Assembly: GCA_958448395.1 (NCBI GenBank)
Contig: CAUDDP010000078.1
Span: forward strand, 1 to 8,657
DNA length: 8,657 nucleotides
DNA from: an uncultured Oscillospiraceae bacterium
Lineage (GTDB): Bacteria > Bacillota > Clostridia > Oscillospirales > Ruminococcaceae
Direction: 5' to 3'
The notes under the pieces are model-generated. The model was given only the letters and a program-made list of their open reading frames with translations, did no database searches and was not told where the DNA came from. Below, piece by piece: positions 1 to 6,369 of this stretch. Numbering within the stretch: the stretch's first letter is position 1; the number at the start of each line of letters is the position of its first letter. The position numbers were made by a program, and so were the translations under genes.

Positions 1-22
1 ACAGGCTCTGAGGAAAATTTCG

Positions 23-239
23 TTGAAAATGTCCCACTGGGACGTTTTCAAAATAGTGCTTTGTCGAATGATTTACCAGGGGAAAGCGGTCTTGTCCGCT
101 TTCCCCTCGAAAAGCTGTCGCTTTTCTCACCCCTTTTCTCCGCGTGCCAAAAAGGATGGCACAGGGAATTTCGCTGCCTGCGGGCAGCGACCAGGGCTTC
201 TCGCCCTGGACCTCGGCAGCATTTTCGAGAAATTGCTGC
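23..239. repeat. Array of seven consecutive hairpins
   Basis: Seven inverted repeats follow one another with short linkers and different sequences. 23-35/39-51: 13 bp with one G-U on the + strand RNA. 79-89/96-106: perfect 11 bp. 109-115/120-126: perfect 7 bp. 144-148/158-162: 5 bp. 171-178/183-190: perfect 8 bp. 191-197/203-209: perfect 7 bp. 216-226/229-239: 11 pairs with one T-T mismatch. Most of the 217 nt can therefore fold into local stems. The array lies downstream of the sensor gene that ends at 414, so it would form in that gene's 3' region if transcription continues. Overlapping reading frames on both strands have no recognisable protein character. I infer an interspersed structured element or structured RNA; its function and transcribed strand are unknown. 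Confidence 0.75.
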
Positions 240-315
240 ACCAAAAAGCTTTAATGATAATATGAAATTGCTTAAGTTAATGACATTGCAGCTTGTCCCC
301 CTTGCATCCTCCTCC

Positions 316-355
316 GCCAAGCTGAGCCAGCTTGACCGCAGTTGCCATTCGGCAG
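316..355 (-). repeat. Interspersed hairpin module, copy A
   Basis: Two hairpins in tandem: arms 316-324 and 328-336 (9 positions with one C-A mismatch, loop AGC), then TGCC (343-346) and GGCA (351-354) around ATTC. The 40-nt block matches 5615-5654 at 35 of 40 positions. Its segment 322-342 recurs exactly, in inverted orientation, at 8615-8635. Read on the minus strand, the module begins about 58 nt after the stop codon of the sensor gene. No U-tract follows, so it is not a standard intrinsic terminator. It is probably one member of a genome-wide repeat family, which is an inference from three copies in 8.7 kb. Confidence 0.75.
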
Positions 356-413
356 ATAAAACACTCTCATCGAACGCATATTATTTTATTTTTTGAAGTT
401 TGCTGTCTTCTCA

Positions 414-1367
414 TTATTCTAATTTCTTTTTAAAAAATAAGTCCGGAGATTTTTTCTGTAAGTAAATATAACCCATTCGCATAGAAAGTACTGCTACCAA
501 TAACAAAATCAGTCCCACTGCAATCACCCAATTTAGCACAGCCCTTCCAGAATTGTTCATTTTCTGATAAGAAACATTAAATAATAAAATATAATCCCCA
601 TGCGTCTGATACCGAATGAAATATCGCTGATGCTGCTGCATGAAATCAAATTTCCCCTTTTTAGAAGAAAATAAATCCATATCATACTCACAATCTGTAC
701 CGCACCGTTCAGGCTGCGTGTGACTGACATACGTTCCAGTCTCTGCGTCAATAATTGCAGAAATGCCTGCATCATAAAATGGCATATCCAATACAATTGC
801 AGAAACGTCCATTTCCTGCGATTGTGTCAGCATAGATTCTGCCGGATACTGTACCTGCACCAAACCCTTACCTGTTCCAAGGGCAGATGCAGCAATAATT
901 GCCGGTTTATCATTCTGCATAGTAAACAGTACATCTGTAAAAACAGAATCCGTTGCATGTGCTAAAAAAGGATCCTGTACACGTCTACCCGTACTAGAAA
1001 AGTCTGTACTGGCAACTAAAATCCCCGTTTCATTAGAAATACTAATTTGCTCCGCATCAATGACTACACGTAATTCCTCTAATATCGTTTCATTTTCTGA
1101 TAAGTCTGTTTGTTCCTCCAACAACATCGCAACCACTCTTGTCTTGGATGCATATTCATTTTGCAAGTCTTCCAGCAGAGAAGCGGTCTCCTCTGCATCC
1201 CGATCCAATCGCACCTTTGCCGCATCCATATTCACATCCACTTGTCGAATCACACGATTCTGATCCAATACTCGCACGCTATATCCAGCAGCAAGACACA
1301 AAATGATTACTGCTGTCAGCATACAAACAAATATAAACCGATACGTATGCAGAAGTTGTTTTCTCAT
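414..1367 (-). CDS. Membrane-anchored double-Cache-like sensor, no output domain
   Basis: A 317-residue protein. A short positively charged N-terminus leads into a membrane helix (about residues 11-30). A large extracytoplasmic domain follows (31-276), then a second helix (279-297) and only about 20 lysine-rich cytoplasmic residues. The outer part starts with an acidic helix (about 45-100). It continues with two strand-rich repeats marked by SNETGILVASTDF near 111 and AIIDAETGTYVSH near 204, the pattern of dCache ligand-binding domains in kinases and chemoreceptors. Two cysteines (222, 226) sit in the second repeat. No HAMP, kinase, GGDEF, PPM or methyl-accepting domain follows, so it is either a sensor-only protein or a truncated receptor. 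The start at 1367 was chosen over 1391 because AAGGAAGG lies just upstream of it. The ligand is unknown. Confidence 0.7.
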   Translation of the reverse strand: MRKQLLHTYRFIFVCMLTAVIILCLAAGYSVRVLDQNRVIRQVDVNMDAAKVRLDRDAEETASLLEDLQNEYASKTRVVAMLLEEQTDLSENETILEELRVVIDAEQISISNETGILVASTDFSSTGRRVQDPFLAHATDSVFTDVLFTMQNDKPAIIAASALGTGKGLVQVQYPAESMLTQSQEMDVSAIVLDMPFYDAGISAIIDAETGTYVSHTQPERCGTDCEYDMDLFSSKKGKFDFMQQHQRYFIRYQTHGDYILLFNVSYQKMNNSGRAVLNWVIAVGLILLLVAVLSMRMGYIYLQKKSPDLFFKKKLE

Positions 1368-1441
1368 AAGCCTTCCTTTCTGCGTATGCAAGTTCAGTCA
1401 AATTTCGACAGCACTGACAATTTCAACATGTTATTATTTTT

Positions 1442-1470
1442 ATTATACCACATAGATTCCTTTTTGTCTA
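1442..1470 (-). promoter_or_regulatory. Sigma-A promoter of the sensor gene
   Basis: On the minus strand, TAGACA (1465-1470) and TATAAT (1442-1447) are separated by 17 nt, with TGG directly before the -10 giving an extended -10. Transcription would start near 1435, leaving a leader of about 67 nt before the ATG at 1367. It lies just downstream of the pnp terminator, so the sensor gene is its own transcription unit. Confidence 0.8.
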
Positions 1471-1490
1471 CTATTACAAAAAATATTTGC

Positions 1491-1526
1491 AAAGAAACGG
1501 CGGTTAAACATATTGTTCAACCGCCG
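1491..1526 (-). terminator. Intrinsic terminator after pnp
   Basis: The minus-strand RNA folds arms 1514-1526 and 1498-1510 into 13 pairs (one G-U) with a 3-nt loop and a CGGCGG/CCGCCG base. UUUCUUU (1491-1497) follows. It lies 24 nt past the pnp stop codon and separates pnp from the sensor promoter. Confidence 0.9.
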
Positions 1527-1549
1527 GTCTTTTATAGACATTGCATGTC

Positions 1550-3655
1550 TTACTTTCTTGTCTTTAATTCTTCCAATGCATCCTTGCGAGAGAGACTGAT
1601 TTTGCCGTCCTTGACTTCCATTACCTTGACAACAATTTCATCCCCCATAGAAACGATATCTTCCACATTCTCAACTCTGCTATGATCCAGCTTAGAGATG
1701 TGAACCAAACCATCCTTACCCGGTGCAATTTCTACAAATGCACCAAACGGCTTGATGGAAACCACTTTTCCCTTATAAATTGCTCCGACTTCCGGATCGT
1801 GTGCAATGGTATTGATAATTTGCAGTGCCTTTTGACAGTTCTCCAGTTTCATACCGCTGACAAATACACCGCCGTCTTCGTTGATATCAATCTTAACATC
1901 ACACTCTGCGGTAATTTTCTGAATGACCTTACCGCCCTGACCAATCACTTCCCGAATCTTATCAACTGGAATATTGGTCTGGAACATCTTCGGTGCATAT
2001 TCATTCACAGTCTTTCTCGGCTCCGGAATTGCCTTGAGCATAATTTCATCCAGAATATACAGCCTTGCCTTTCTGGTCTTCTCAAACGCTTCTGCAATGA
2101 TTGCCGGTGTCAGACCATCTACTTTGATATCTACCTGAATGGCGGTGATACCCTTATGTGTGCCGCCAACCTTAAAGTCCATATCGCCAAAAAAATCTTC
2201 CAAGCCCTGAATATCTACCATTGTCATAAATTCATCGCTGTCTGGCTTGGTAATGAGACCGCAAGAAATACCAGCAACTGGTGCTTTCAGCGGAACCCCT
2301 GCATCCATCAATGCCAGTGTAGAACCACAAATGGAACCCTGTGAGGTAGAACCATTGGAGGAAAGTACCTCTGAAACCAAACGCATCGCATACGGAAATT
2401 CTTCCACAGACGGCAATACCGGCACCAATGCCTTTTCTGCCAATGCACCGTGACCGATTTCACGCCGTCCCGGACCTCTGCTCGGCTTCGTCTCGCCAAC
2501 AGAATAGGATGGGAAATTGTACTGATGCATATATCGCTTAGAAGTTTCTTCATCCAAACCGTCAATCTTTTGACTGTCACTGACCGGACCAAGGGTTGCG
2601 ATTGTCAAAACCTGTGTCTGCCCTCTGGTAAACAAACCACTGCCGTGTACACGAGGCAGCAAGCCCACTTCCGCAGCCAACGGACGAATTTCATCAATTC
2701 CTCTGCCGTCTACTCGTTTCCCCTCATAGAGCCAATTGCGGACAATCTTCTTTTGCAGCTTGTACAGGCATTCATCCAACATTGCACCCTGATCCGGATA
2801 CTCTGGATCGTACTTCTCGTGTACCGCATCAATGATTGGCTGCAACCGTGCATCTCTTTCATTCTTATCGTTGGTATCCAGTGCATACTTCACCTGTTCC
2901 CCAACCATTGCCTCAACAGCATCAAACAGATCATGGTCAATTTCCATGGACTGGAACGCAAACTTCGGCTTCCCGATTTCGTCCCGAATTTGATTGACAA
3001 ATGCAACCATCTTCTTAATTTCTTCATGACCTGTCAAGATGGCATCTAACATCTGCTGTTCCGGTACTTCATTGGCACCTGCTTCGATCATGACGATTTT
3101 TTCCATCGTACCTGCTACTGTCAGATGCAAATCATTGTGCATCCGCTGCTCCAATGTCGGATTCAACACAATTTCTCCATCTACCAAACCAACACTGATA
3201 CCAGCAATCGGACCATTCCACGGAATATCTGAAATAGAAATGGCAATGGAGGTTGCCAGCATACCAGTAATCTCCGGTGAACAATCCGGATCCACTGCCA
3301 GAACGGTCATAACAACAGAAACATCATTCCGCATATCCTTTGGAAACAGTGGACGAATCGGACGGTCTACCATACGAGAAGTTAAGATTGCCTTTTCAGA
3401 TGGTTTTCCCTCTCTCTTGGTAAAGGAACCTGGAATCCTGCCGACTGCATACATCCGTTCCTCATAATCTACAGACAATGGGAAAAAGTCCACACCTTCT
3501 CTTGGCTTTGCACTGGCGGTTACATTTGCCATGACGACCGTTTCACCATAACGTACCCAGCAAGAGCCATTGGATAACGCACAGGTCTTTCCCGTCTCTA
3601 CTACAAGCGGTCGACCTGCAAAAGTCGTTTCAAATTTTCTATACATTTCAAACAT
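1550..3655 (-). CDS. pnp: Polyribonucleotide nucleotidyltransferase (PNPase)
   Basis: PNPase degrades RNA 3' to 5' by phosphorolysis, releasing nucleoside diphosphates, and can run in reverse to add tails. It is a cytoplasmic trimer and a core part of mRNA turnover. The 701-residue product has the family length and order: first RNase PH domain (about 1-215), linking helical domain (about 240-310), second, catalytic RNase PH domain (about 315-550), KH domain (about 558-615, GQGG loop at 572-575) and S1 domain (about 624-691). Visible signatures are GRREIGHG (397-404), the SNGSTSQ phosphate-binding stretch (433-439) and GLEDFFGDMDFK (484-495) with the metal-binding aspartates. The reading frame is open for another 63 codons upstream. 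The start at 3655 was chosen because AAGGA lies 8 nt before it and because family homology begins there. It follows rpsO, a widespread gene order. Confidence 0.97.
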   Translation of the reverse strand: MFEMYRKFETTFAGRPLVVETGKTCALSNGSCWVRYGETVVMANVTASAKPREGVDFFPLSVDYEERMYAVGRIPGSFTKREGKPSEKAILTSRMVDRPIRPLFPKDMRNDVSVVMTVLAVDPDCSPEITGMLATSIAISISDIPWNGPIAGISVGLVDGEIVLNPTLEQRMHNDLHLTVAGTMEKIVMIEAGANEVPEQQMLDAILTGHEEIKKMVAFVNQIRDEIGKPKFAFQSMEIDHDLFDAVEAMVGEQVKYALDTNDKNERDARLQPIIDAVHEKYDPEYPDQGAMLDECLYKLQKKIVRNWLYEGKRVDGRGIDEIRPLAAEVGLLPRVHGSGLFTRGQTQVLTIATLGPVSDSQKIDGLDEETSKRYMHQYNFPSYSVGETKPSRGPGRREIGHGALAEKALVPVLPSVEEFPYAMRLVSEVLSSNGSTSQGSICGSTLALMDAGVPLKAPVAGISCGLITKPDSDEFMTMVDIQGLEDFFGDMDFKVGGTHKGITAIQVDIKVDGLTPAIIAEAFEKTRKARLYILDEIMLKAIPEPRKTVNEYAPKMFQTNIPVDKIREVIGQGGKVIQKITAECDVKIDINEDGGVFVSGMKLENCQKALQIINTIAHDPEVGAIYKGKVVSIKPFGAFVEIAPGKDGLVHISKLDHSRVENVEDIVSMGDEIVVKVMEVKDGKISLSRKDALEELKTRK

Positions 3656-3681
3656 CTGCCTTTTCCTTTCTGTAATCTTTG

Positions 3682-3768
3682 GCAGCAGGTTTAGCAAGTA
3701 ATCCTGTCTCTGCCATACCCAATGCAGGTGAAGACAGATACACGATTGATTGCTAAACAAACCGCTGC
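3682..3768 (-). promoter_or_regulatory. Long stem-loop in the pnp leader
   Basis: The two ends of this stretch are complementary in nested order. The paired blocks, given in + coordinates, are 3764-3768 with 3682-3686, 3750-3758 with 3689-3697 (9 bp), 3744-3747 with 3700-3703, and 3732-3737 with 3704-3709. Small internal loops and a 6-nt bulge separate them, giving 24 base pairs in all. A short CTGC/GCAG stem can close the tip. The structure ends 26 nt before the pnp start codon. In Escherichia coli, a pnp leader stem-loop is cut by RNase III and then allows PNPase to repress its own synthesis. The position here is equivalent, but the function is inferred. Confidence 0.6.
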
Positions 3769-3784
3769 ACAAATTCTTATTTTT

Positions 3785-3840
3785 CAAGAAAAACAAACAC
3801 GGAAAAGCAGCTGGCAAAATTCCACCGGCCGCCTTTCCGT
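3785..3840 (-). terminator. Intrinsic terminator between rpsO and pnp
   Basis: The RNA from 3840 down to 3799 forms 13 consecutive pairs (ACGGAAAGGCGGC with its partner, two of them G-U). A C-A mismatch and further pairs follow, capped by an A/U-rich loop. GUUUGUUUUUCUUG (3785-3798) comes directly after. It starts 9 nt past the rpsO stop codon. I see no convincing promoter between it and pnp, so it probably acts as a partial terminator that makes more rpsO than pnp mRNA. Confidence 0.8.
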
Positions 3841-3849
3841 TCATTTTTC

Positions 3850-4116
3850 TTACTTACGAATACCGAGCTTCTCGATGCAAGCACGATACCGTTCTACATC
3901 CTTCTTCTTCAGGTAGTTCAGAAGGTTTCTTCTGTGACCAACCATCTTGAGCAGACCCCGTCTGGAATGATGATCCTTCTTATGTGTCTTCAGGTGACCA
4001 GTCAGGTCATTGATTCTCTTTGTGAGAATGGCAATCTGCACTTCCGGAGAACCGGTGTCGTGTTCATGTGTACGATTTGCTTCGATAATCTGATCTTTTT
4101 CTTCTTTCCGCAGCAT
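3850..4116 (-). CDS. rpsO: 30S ribosomal protein S15
   Basis: S15 binds the 16S rRNA central domain early and nucleates assembly of the small-subunit platform. The 88-residue product is full length for the family (88-89). It shows the typical hallmarks: TGSPEVQIA (22-30), the LTGHLKTHKKDHHSRRGL stretch (38-55) that contacts rRNA, and LLNYLKK near the C-terminus. The ATG is preceded by GAGGTGA (4124-4130) at 7 nt, a strong ribosome site. It is the first gene of the rpsO-pnp unit, with its own promoter and a leader long enough for translational feedback. S15 represses its own mRNA in several bacteria through different leader structures. Confidence 0.97.
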   Translation of the reverse strand: MLRKEEKDQIIEANRTHEHDTGSPEVQIAILTKRINDLTGHLKTHKKDHHSRRGLLKMVGHRRNLLNYLKKKDVERYRACIEKLGIRK

Positions 4117-4212
4117 AGTATCTTCACCTCATTTAAAATTTCTCATGAACATAGAATAGGGCAGGTAAAGCAAATCCGCATTGCGGCGTAACCCCTAATC
4201 CAAGTACATGAC
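4117..4212 (-). promoter_or_regulatory. rpsO leader with a GC-rich hairpin
   Basis: The predicted transcript has an untranslated leader of about 95 nt. It contains a perfect 4-bp CCGC/GCGG hairpin (4176-4186), flanked by GGGGUUA on one side and UUUACC plus GCCC on the other, which could extend the stem or form a junction. S15 autoregulatory leaders often lie here and mimic its rRNA site, but I cannot match this one to a specific known class. Confidence 0.4.
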
Positions 4213-4218
4213 TTTTTT

Positions 4219-4247
4219 ATTATAGCACATTCATCGCCATTTGTAAA
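4219..4247 (-). promoter_or_regulatory. Sigma-A promoter of rpsO-pnp
   Basis: On the minus strand TTTACA (4242-4247), a 17-nt spacer and TATAAT (4219-4224) are preceded by TGC, giving an extended -10. The -35 lies 19 nt past the stop codon of the DUF624 gene. No terminator separates the two, so some readthrough into rpsO is possible. Confidence 0.85.
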
Positions 4248-4266
4248 GTAACTTTTTTGTAAACAA

Positions 4267-5247
4267 TCAAGAGATAATTTTTCCTTTATGTTGTTTTGCA
4301 GGATCTTTTGTCGTTCTAACGGTTTCTCCCTGCAAGTCCACCGGTTTTTCCTTTCCACCCATATCCTCAAAAACGGTTTCTTCCTCTTCGGCTGGCTGGG
4401 TCAATGCCAATTCTGGATTGACTTCACCCCGTTTTTCATAGTACGGATTAATGATATACTTCTGAATAGAAGGATAACTATTCAATGCAACCATCAATGC
4501 TAAAAATGTTGCTGGAATAAATGGCAGCAGTGTCAGTATGATCATCAGTACCATCATATTGGTGTGCAAAGCAAGCAGTGCTATGCCCCCAGCAACAACA
4601 GCAACAATCGCCAGTGTAATGACATTTTGTTGCAGACAAACAATGCCAAGGAAAAAAGAATTCTTAATCACATTTTTCAATGACAAATTGGTGGAAACAA
4701 TCATTAGAAATGCATAAAAATTCATCAGCAACACCACCAGTGAAATGCTAAGCGTAATCACCAACATGGCGTAATAGAACTTGCTGCCGGTTTGTTCTGC
4801 CAGCTGCGGATACACATAAAAAGAAGCCGCCACACAACAAATCAACAGGCAGTCTAAGAAGCCCACTACAGCACTATGTGCAAATTCTGCACGAAATGTT
4901 TTCATAAAATCGTGTATCATAAAAGTTGGTTTTTCAACGATAAAATTACGCATAACTTTCATCAATCCGGCAGTTGCAGGACCAAATAAAATCATAAACA
5001 ACAAAACACCGACTGCAATCAAAACACCCGCCGTACTGGCAGCCAACGTTCCGTTGAGCATTAGAATAAAACAAACCACTGCAAGAATCAGCGGAATAAA
5101 AAACAATGTATAAAAAATATTTAACTCAATCAATTTCCAAAACTTTGCACGGAATAATTCCATATATCGAAAAAATCCTTTTTTCTTTGGTGCACTCTTG
5201 GAAATGCCGCTTCCAGCGTGTGTAAACCCTTTTCCGAAAAGACCCAT
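4267..5247 (-). CDS. DUF624/YesL-type membrane protein
   Basis: A 326-residue protein with a basic N-terminus (KSAPKKK at 17-23), about six membrane helices (roughly 44-66, 72-92, 132-150, 160-185, 207-232 and 236-262) and a hydrophilic tail (270-326) that is acidic around 287-303 and basic at the end. FGPATAGLMKVMR (88-100) and the following DF of IHDFMKTF (121-128) match the GPa-x-GL and DF pattern of the DUF624 (YesL) family of Gram-positive bacteria. YesL genes often sit near sugar-uptake or polysaccharide genes, but their biochemical role is not established. Here the neighbours are rpsO and a hairpin-rich spacer, which do not point to a substrate. AAGGAAG lies 6 nt before the ATG. No clear promoter is visible upstream, and no terminator downstream. 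Confidence 0.75.
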   Translation of the reverse strand: MGLFGKGFTHAGSGISKSAPKKKGFFRYMELFRAKFWKLIELNIFYTLFFIPLILAVVCFILMLNGTLAASTAGVLIAVGVLLFMILFGPATAGLMKVMRNFIVEKPTFMIHDFMKTFRAEFAHSAVVGFLDCLLICCVAASFYVYPQLAEQTGSKFYYAMLVITLSISLVVLLMNFYAFLMIVSTNLSLKNVIKNSFFLGIVCLQQNVITLAIVAVVAGGIALLALHTNMMVLMIILTLLPFIPATFLALMVALNSYPSIQKYIINPYYEKRGEVNPELALTQPAEEEETVFEDMGGKEKPVDLQGETVRTTKDPAKQHKGKIIS

Positions 5248-5303
5248 TTCTAACTTCCTTTTCTAAATCATCATGCATTTTAACATATCTTCTGTCTTAT
5301 TCT

Positions 5304-5354
5304 CTATTTGTCTCCCCTGCTTCCACGGAAATCAATTTTTGTATTTTCTCTCAT
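5304..5354 (-). CDS. Possible 16-codon mini-ORF
   Basis: A short frame reads MRENTKIDFRGSRGDK and ends in TAG. It is preceded at 10 nt by GGAGGTGAG (5365-5373 on the + strand), one of the best Shine-Dalgarno matches in the window. An inverted repeat GGCAGA/TCTGCC (5377-5382/5395-5400) lies just before that. It could be a leader peptide for the DUF624 gene 56 nt downstream, part of an interspersed repeat, or chance. No family is recognised. Confidence 0.25.
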   Translation of the reverse strand: MRENTKIDFRGSRGDK

Positions 5355-5542
5355 GGATCCCGTTCTCACCTCCGCCGGCAGAATCGCTTCGCTGTCTGCC
5401 CTGTTTCTGTGTCCAAATTTACAACCAAATCACTCTAAATTTCTACATTCTATATCGTTTTGTTATTTTAGAGGACAGACAACGGTAGCAGCGATTTTGT
5501 TATTTCTCCAAATAAAACAACAGTATATCGTTAAAACAGTGC

Positions 5543-5604
5543 GGTGGCTGCCACCCCCTGCCCTTCCCTTTTGTCCCTTCGAGACATTTCCCCACACTGT
5601 GGGG
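5543..5604. repeat. Second hairpin array
   Basis: Three hairpins precede repeat module copy B. They are GGTGG-CTG-CCACC (5543-5555), TGTCCC-TTC-GAGACA (5572-5586, 6 bp with one wobble on RNA) and CCCCACA-C-TGTGGGG (5590-5604, perfect 7 bp at the DNA level). With the two hairpins of the module this makes five in 112 nt. The layout mirrors the array at 23-239 plus copy A, but the hairpin sequences are different. Confidence 0.65.
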
Positions 5605-5614
5605 AATAACCCCT

Positions 5615-5654
5615 GTCAAGCTGAATCAGCTTGACCATAGTTGCCATTCGGCAG
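5615..5654 (-). repeat. Interspersed hairpin module, copy B
   Basis: A perfect 9-bp stem GTCAAGCTG (5615-5623) and CAGCTTGAC (5627-5635) around AAT is followed by the TGCC-ATTC-GGCA hairpin (5642-5653). It matches copy A at 35 of 40 positions. Where copy A has a C-A mismatch in the stem, copy B has a paired T-A. On the minus strand it begins 48 nt after the stop codon of the SpoIIM-like gene, nearly the same spacing as copy A from its own upstream gene. Confidence 0.75.
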
Positions 5655-5702
5655 AGCAATCTACTTCATAATTTGAAAATTAATTTTCGTGTCCTGCTTC
5701 TG

Positions 5703-6257
5703 TTATGCAAAAAACGACTGTAGAACCTGTAAGCCACCGCAAATCAGGGAAAGCAATACAAACAATGCCAATATCACTGCATAGCGTAACAAATATAAAC
5801 GACGGCAATGCGGCATATTCTCCTCCCACTGCCGATGAAAAGCATAGCAAAAGAATAAACTGGAAAGCCAAAGCGTTTCCCTTGCTGCCAAAAGCAATAA
5901 CAAAGACGTGCCAATGCCATACGGCAGCAGCCAAATCAACAGCCGTAGCGAATGCAGGGCTGGTGTTAGATGCAGCAGCACTGTCAGTCCAAAGAGCATT
6001 CCATGCAGCAGCAGGGCAATACAAGGCACCGGTTGTCCCATCGCAAAAAAGCCCGCAAAACCACTGCAAAGCAGCAAGCCTGTCACCTCGAATAAGAACA
6101 GCTGAAACAACTGTCGCTGATCCGCCAACTGCAACCGAGTTTGCAGCAGATCCGGCAGCCACTGTCGCATCGTCAACCATACGCCTGCAATGCAGCCCAG
6201 TAAAATCAAGCAAAGTAAACTGCCTTTTTCAATCCGTTTTCTGAATACTCCATTCAT
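5703..6257 (-). CDS. Five-helix membrane protein, SpoIIM-like
   Basis: A 184-residue, leucine-rich protein with five predicted helices (about 13-29, 53-72, 77-97, 104-124 and 158-178), the number and length typical of the SpoIIM/DUF95 family. The stretch LLLHGMLFGL (82-91) followed by WLLPYGIGTSLLLLLAA (109-125) resembles the FRGFxxGF and LPxN/G blocks of SpoIIM, a membrane protein of the SpoIIDMP complex needed for forespore engulfment in endospore formers. The match is by pattern only and the protein is diverged. Codon content is GC-richer than the neighbours and leucine/CTG-heavy. It starts 112 nt after proC. Its ribosome site (GGAAGGGAG, 11 nt before ATG) is distant and therefore probably weak. 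It may be cotranscribed with proC. Confidence 0.5.
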   Translation of the reverse strand: MNGVFRKRIEKGSLLCLILLGCIAGVWLTMRQWLPDLLQTRLQLADQRQLFQLFLFEVTGLLLCSGFAGFFAMGQPVPCIALLLHGMLFGLTVLLHLTPALHSLRLLIWLLPYGIGTSLLLLLAARETLWLSSLFFCYAFHRQWEENMPHCRRLYLLRYAVILALFVLLSLICGGLQVLQSFFA

Positions 6258-6369
6258 TTTTTGTTCCGCTCCCTTCCGGTGTTTGCCATTCCATGTTGTT
6301 ACAAACTATGCAGGAAAGGAAAAAAACAGAACCGGACAAGCGAAACAGAGTTACAATACAACCATAAAT

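Larger units (their letters stand above)
5248..5702. other. Gene-poor spacer of 455 bp
   Basis: This spacer separates the SpoIIM-like and DUF624 genes. It holds the hairpin array at 5543-5654, the mini-ORF with its strong ribosome site at 5304-5354, and an A/T-rich stretch (about 5401-5530). In that stretch TTTTGTTATTT occurs twice (starting near 5459 and 5495). I see no convincing sigma-A promoter or U-tract terminator on the minus strand. Confidence 0.6.

Noticed and set aside
23..239. CRISPR array
   Set aside because: The hairpins differ in sequence and length, and there is no constant repeat with unique spacers of equal size.
61..396. Protein-coding frames on both strands across the hairpin array
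   Set aside because: The frames follow the inverted repeats, lack ribosome sites and show no family character.
3656..3844. 63-codon upstream extension of pnp
   Set aside because: It overlaps the intrinsic terminator and leader stem-loop, has no homology to PNPase, and a good ribosome site supports the start at 3655.
5705..6244. Plus-strand frame opposite the SpoIIM-like gene
   Set aside because: Low-complexity Ala/Ser/Thr composition. The minus-strand frame gives coherent membrane helices and a ribosome site in the right orientation.
6318..6330. Terminator after proC
   Set aside because: There is a U-run on the minus strand but no complementary stem directly before it.
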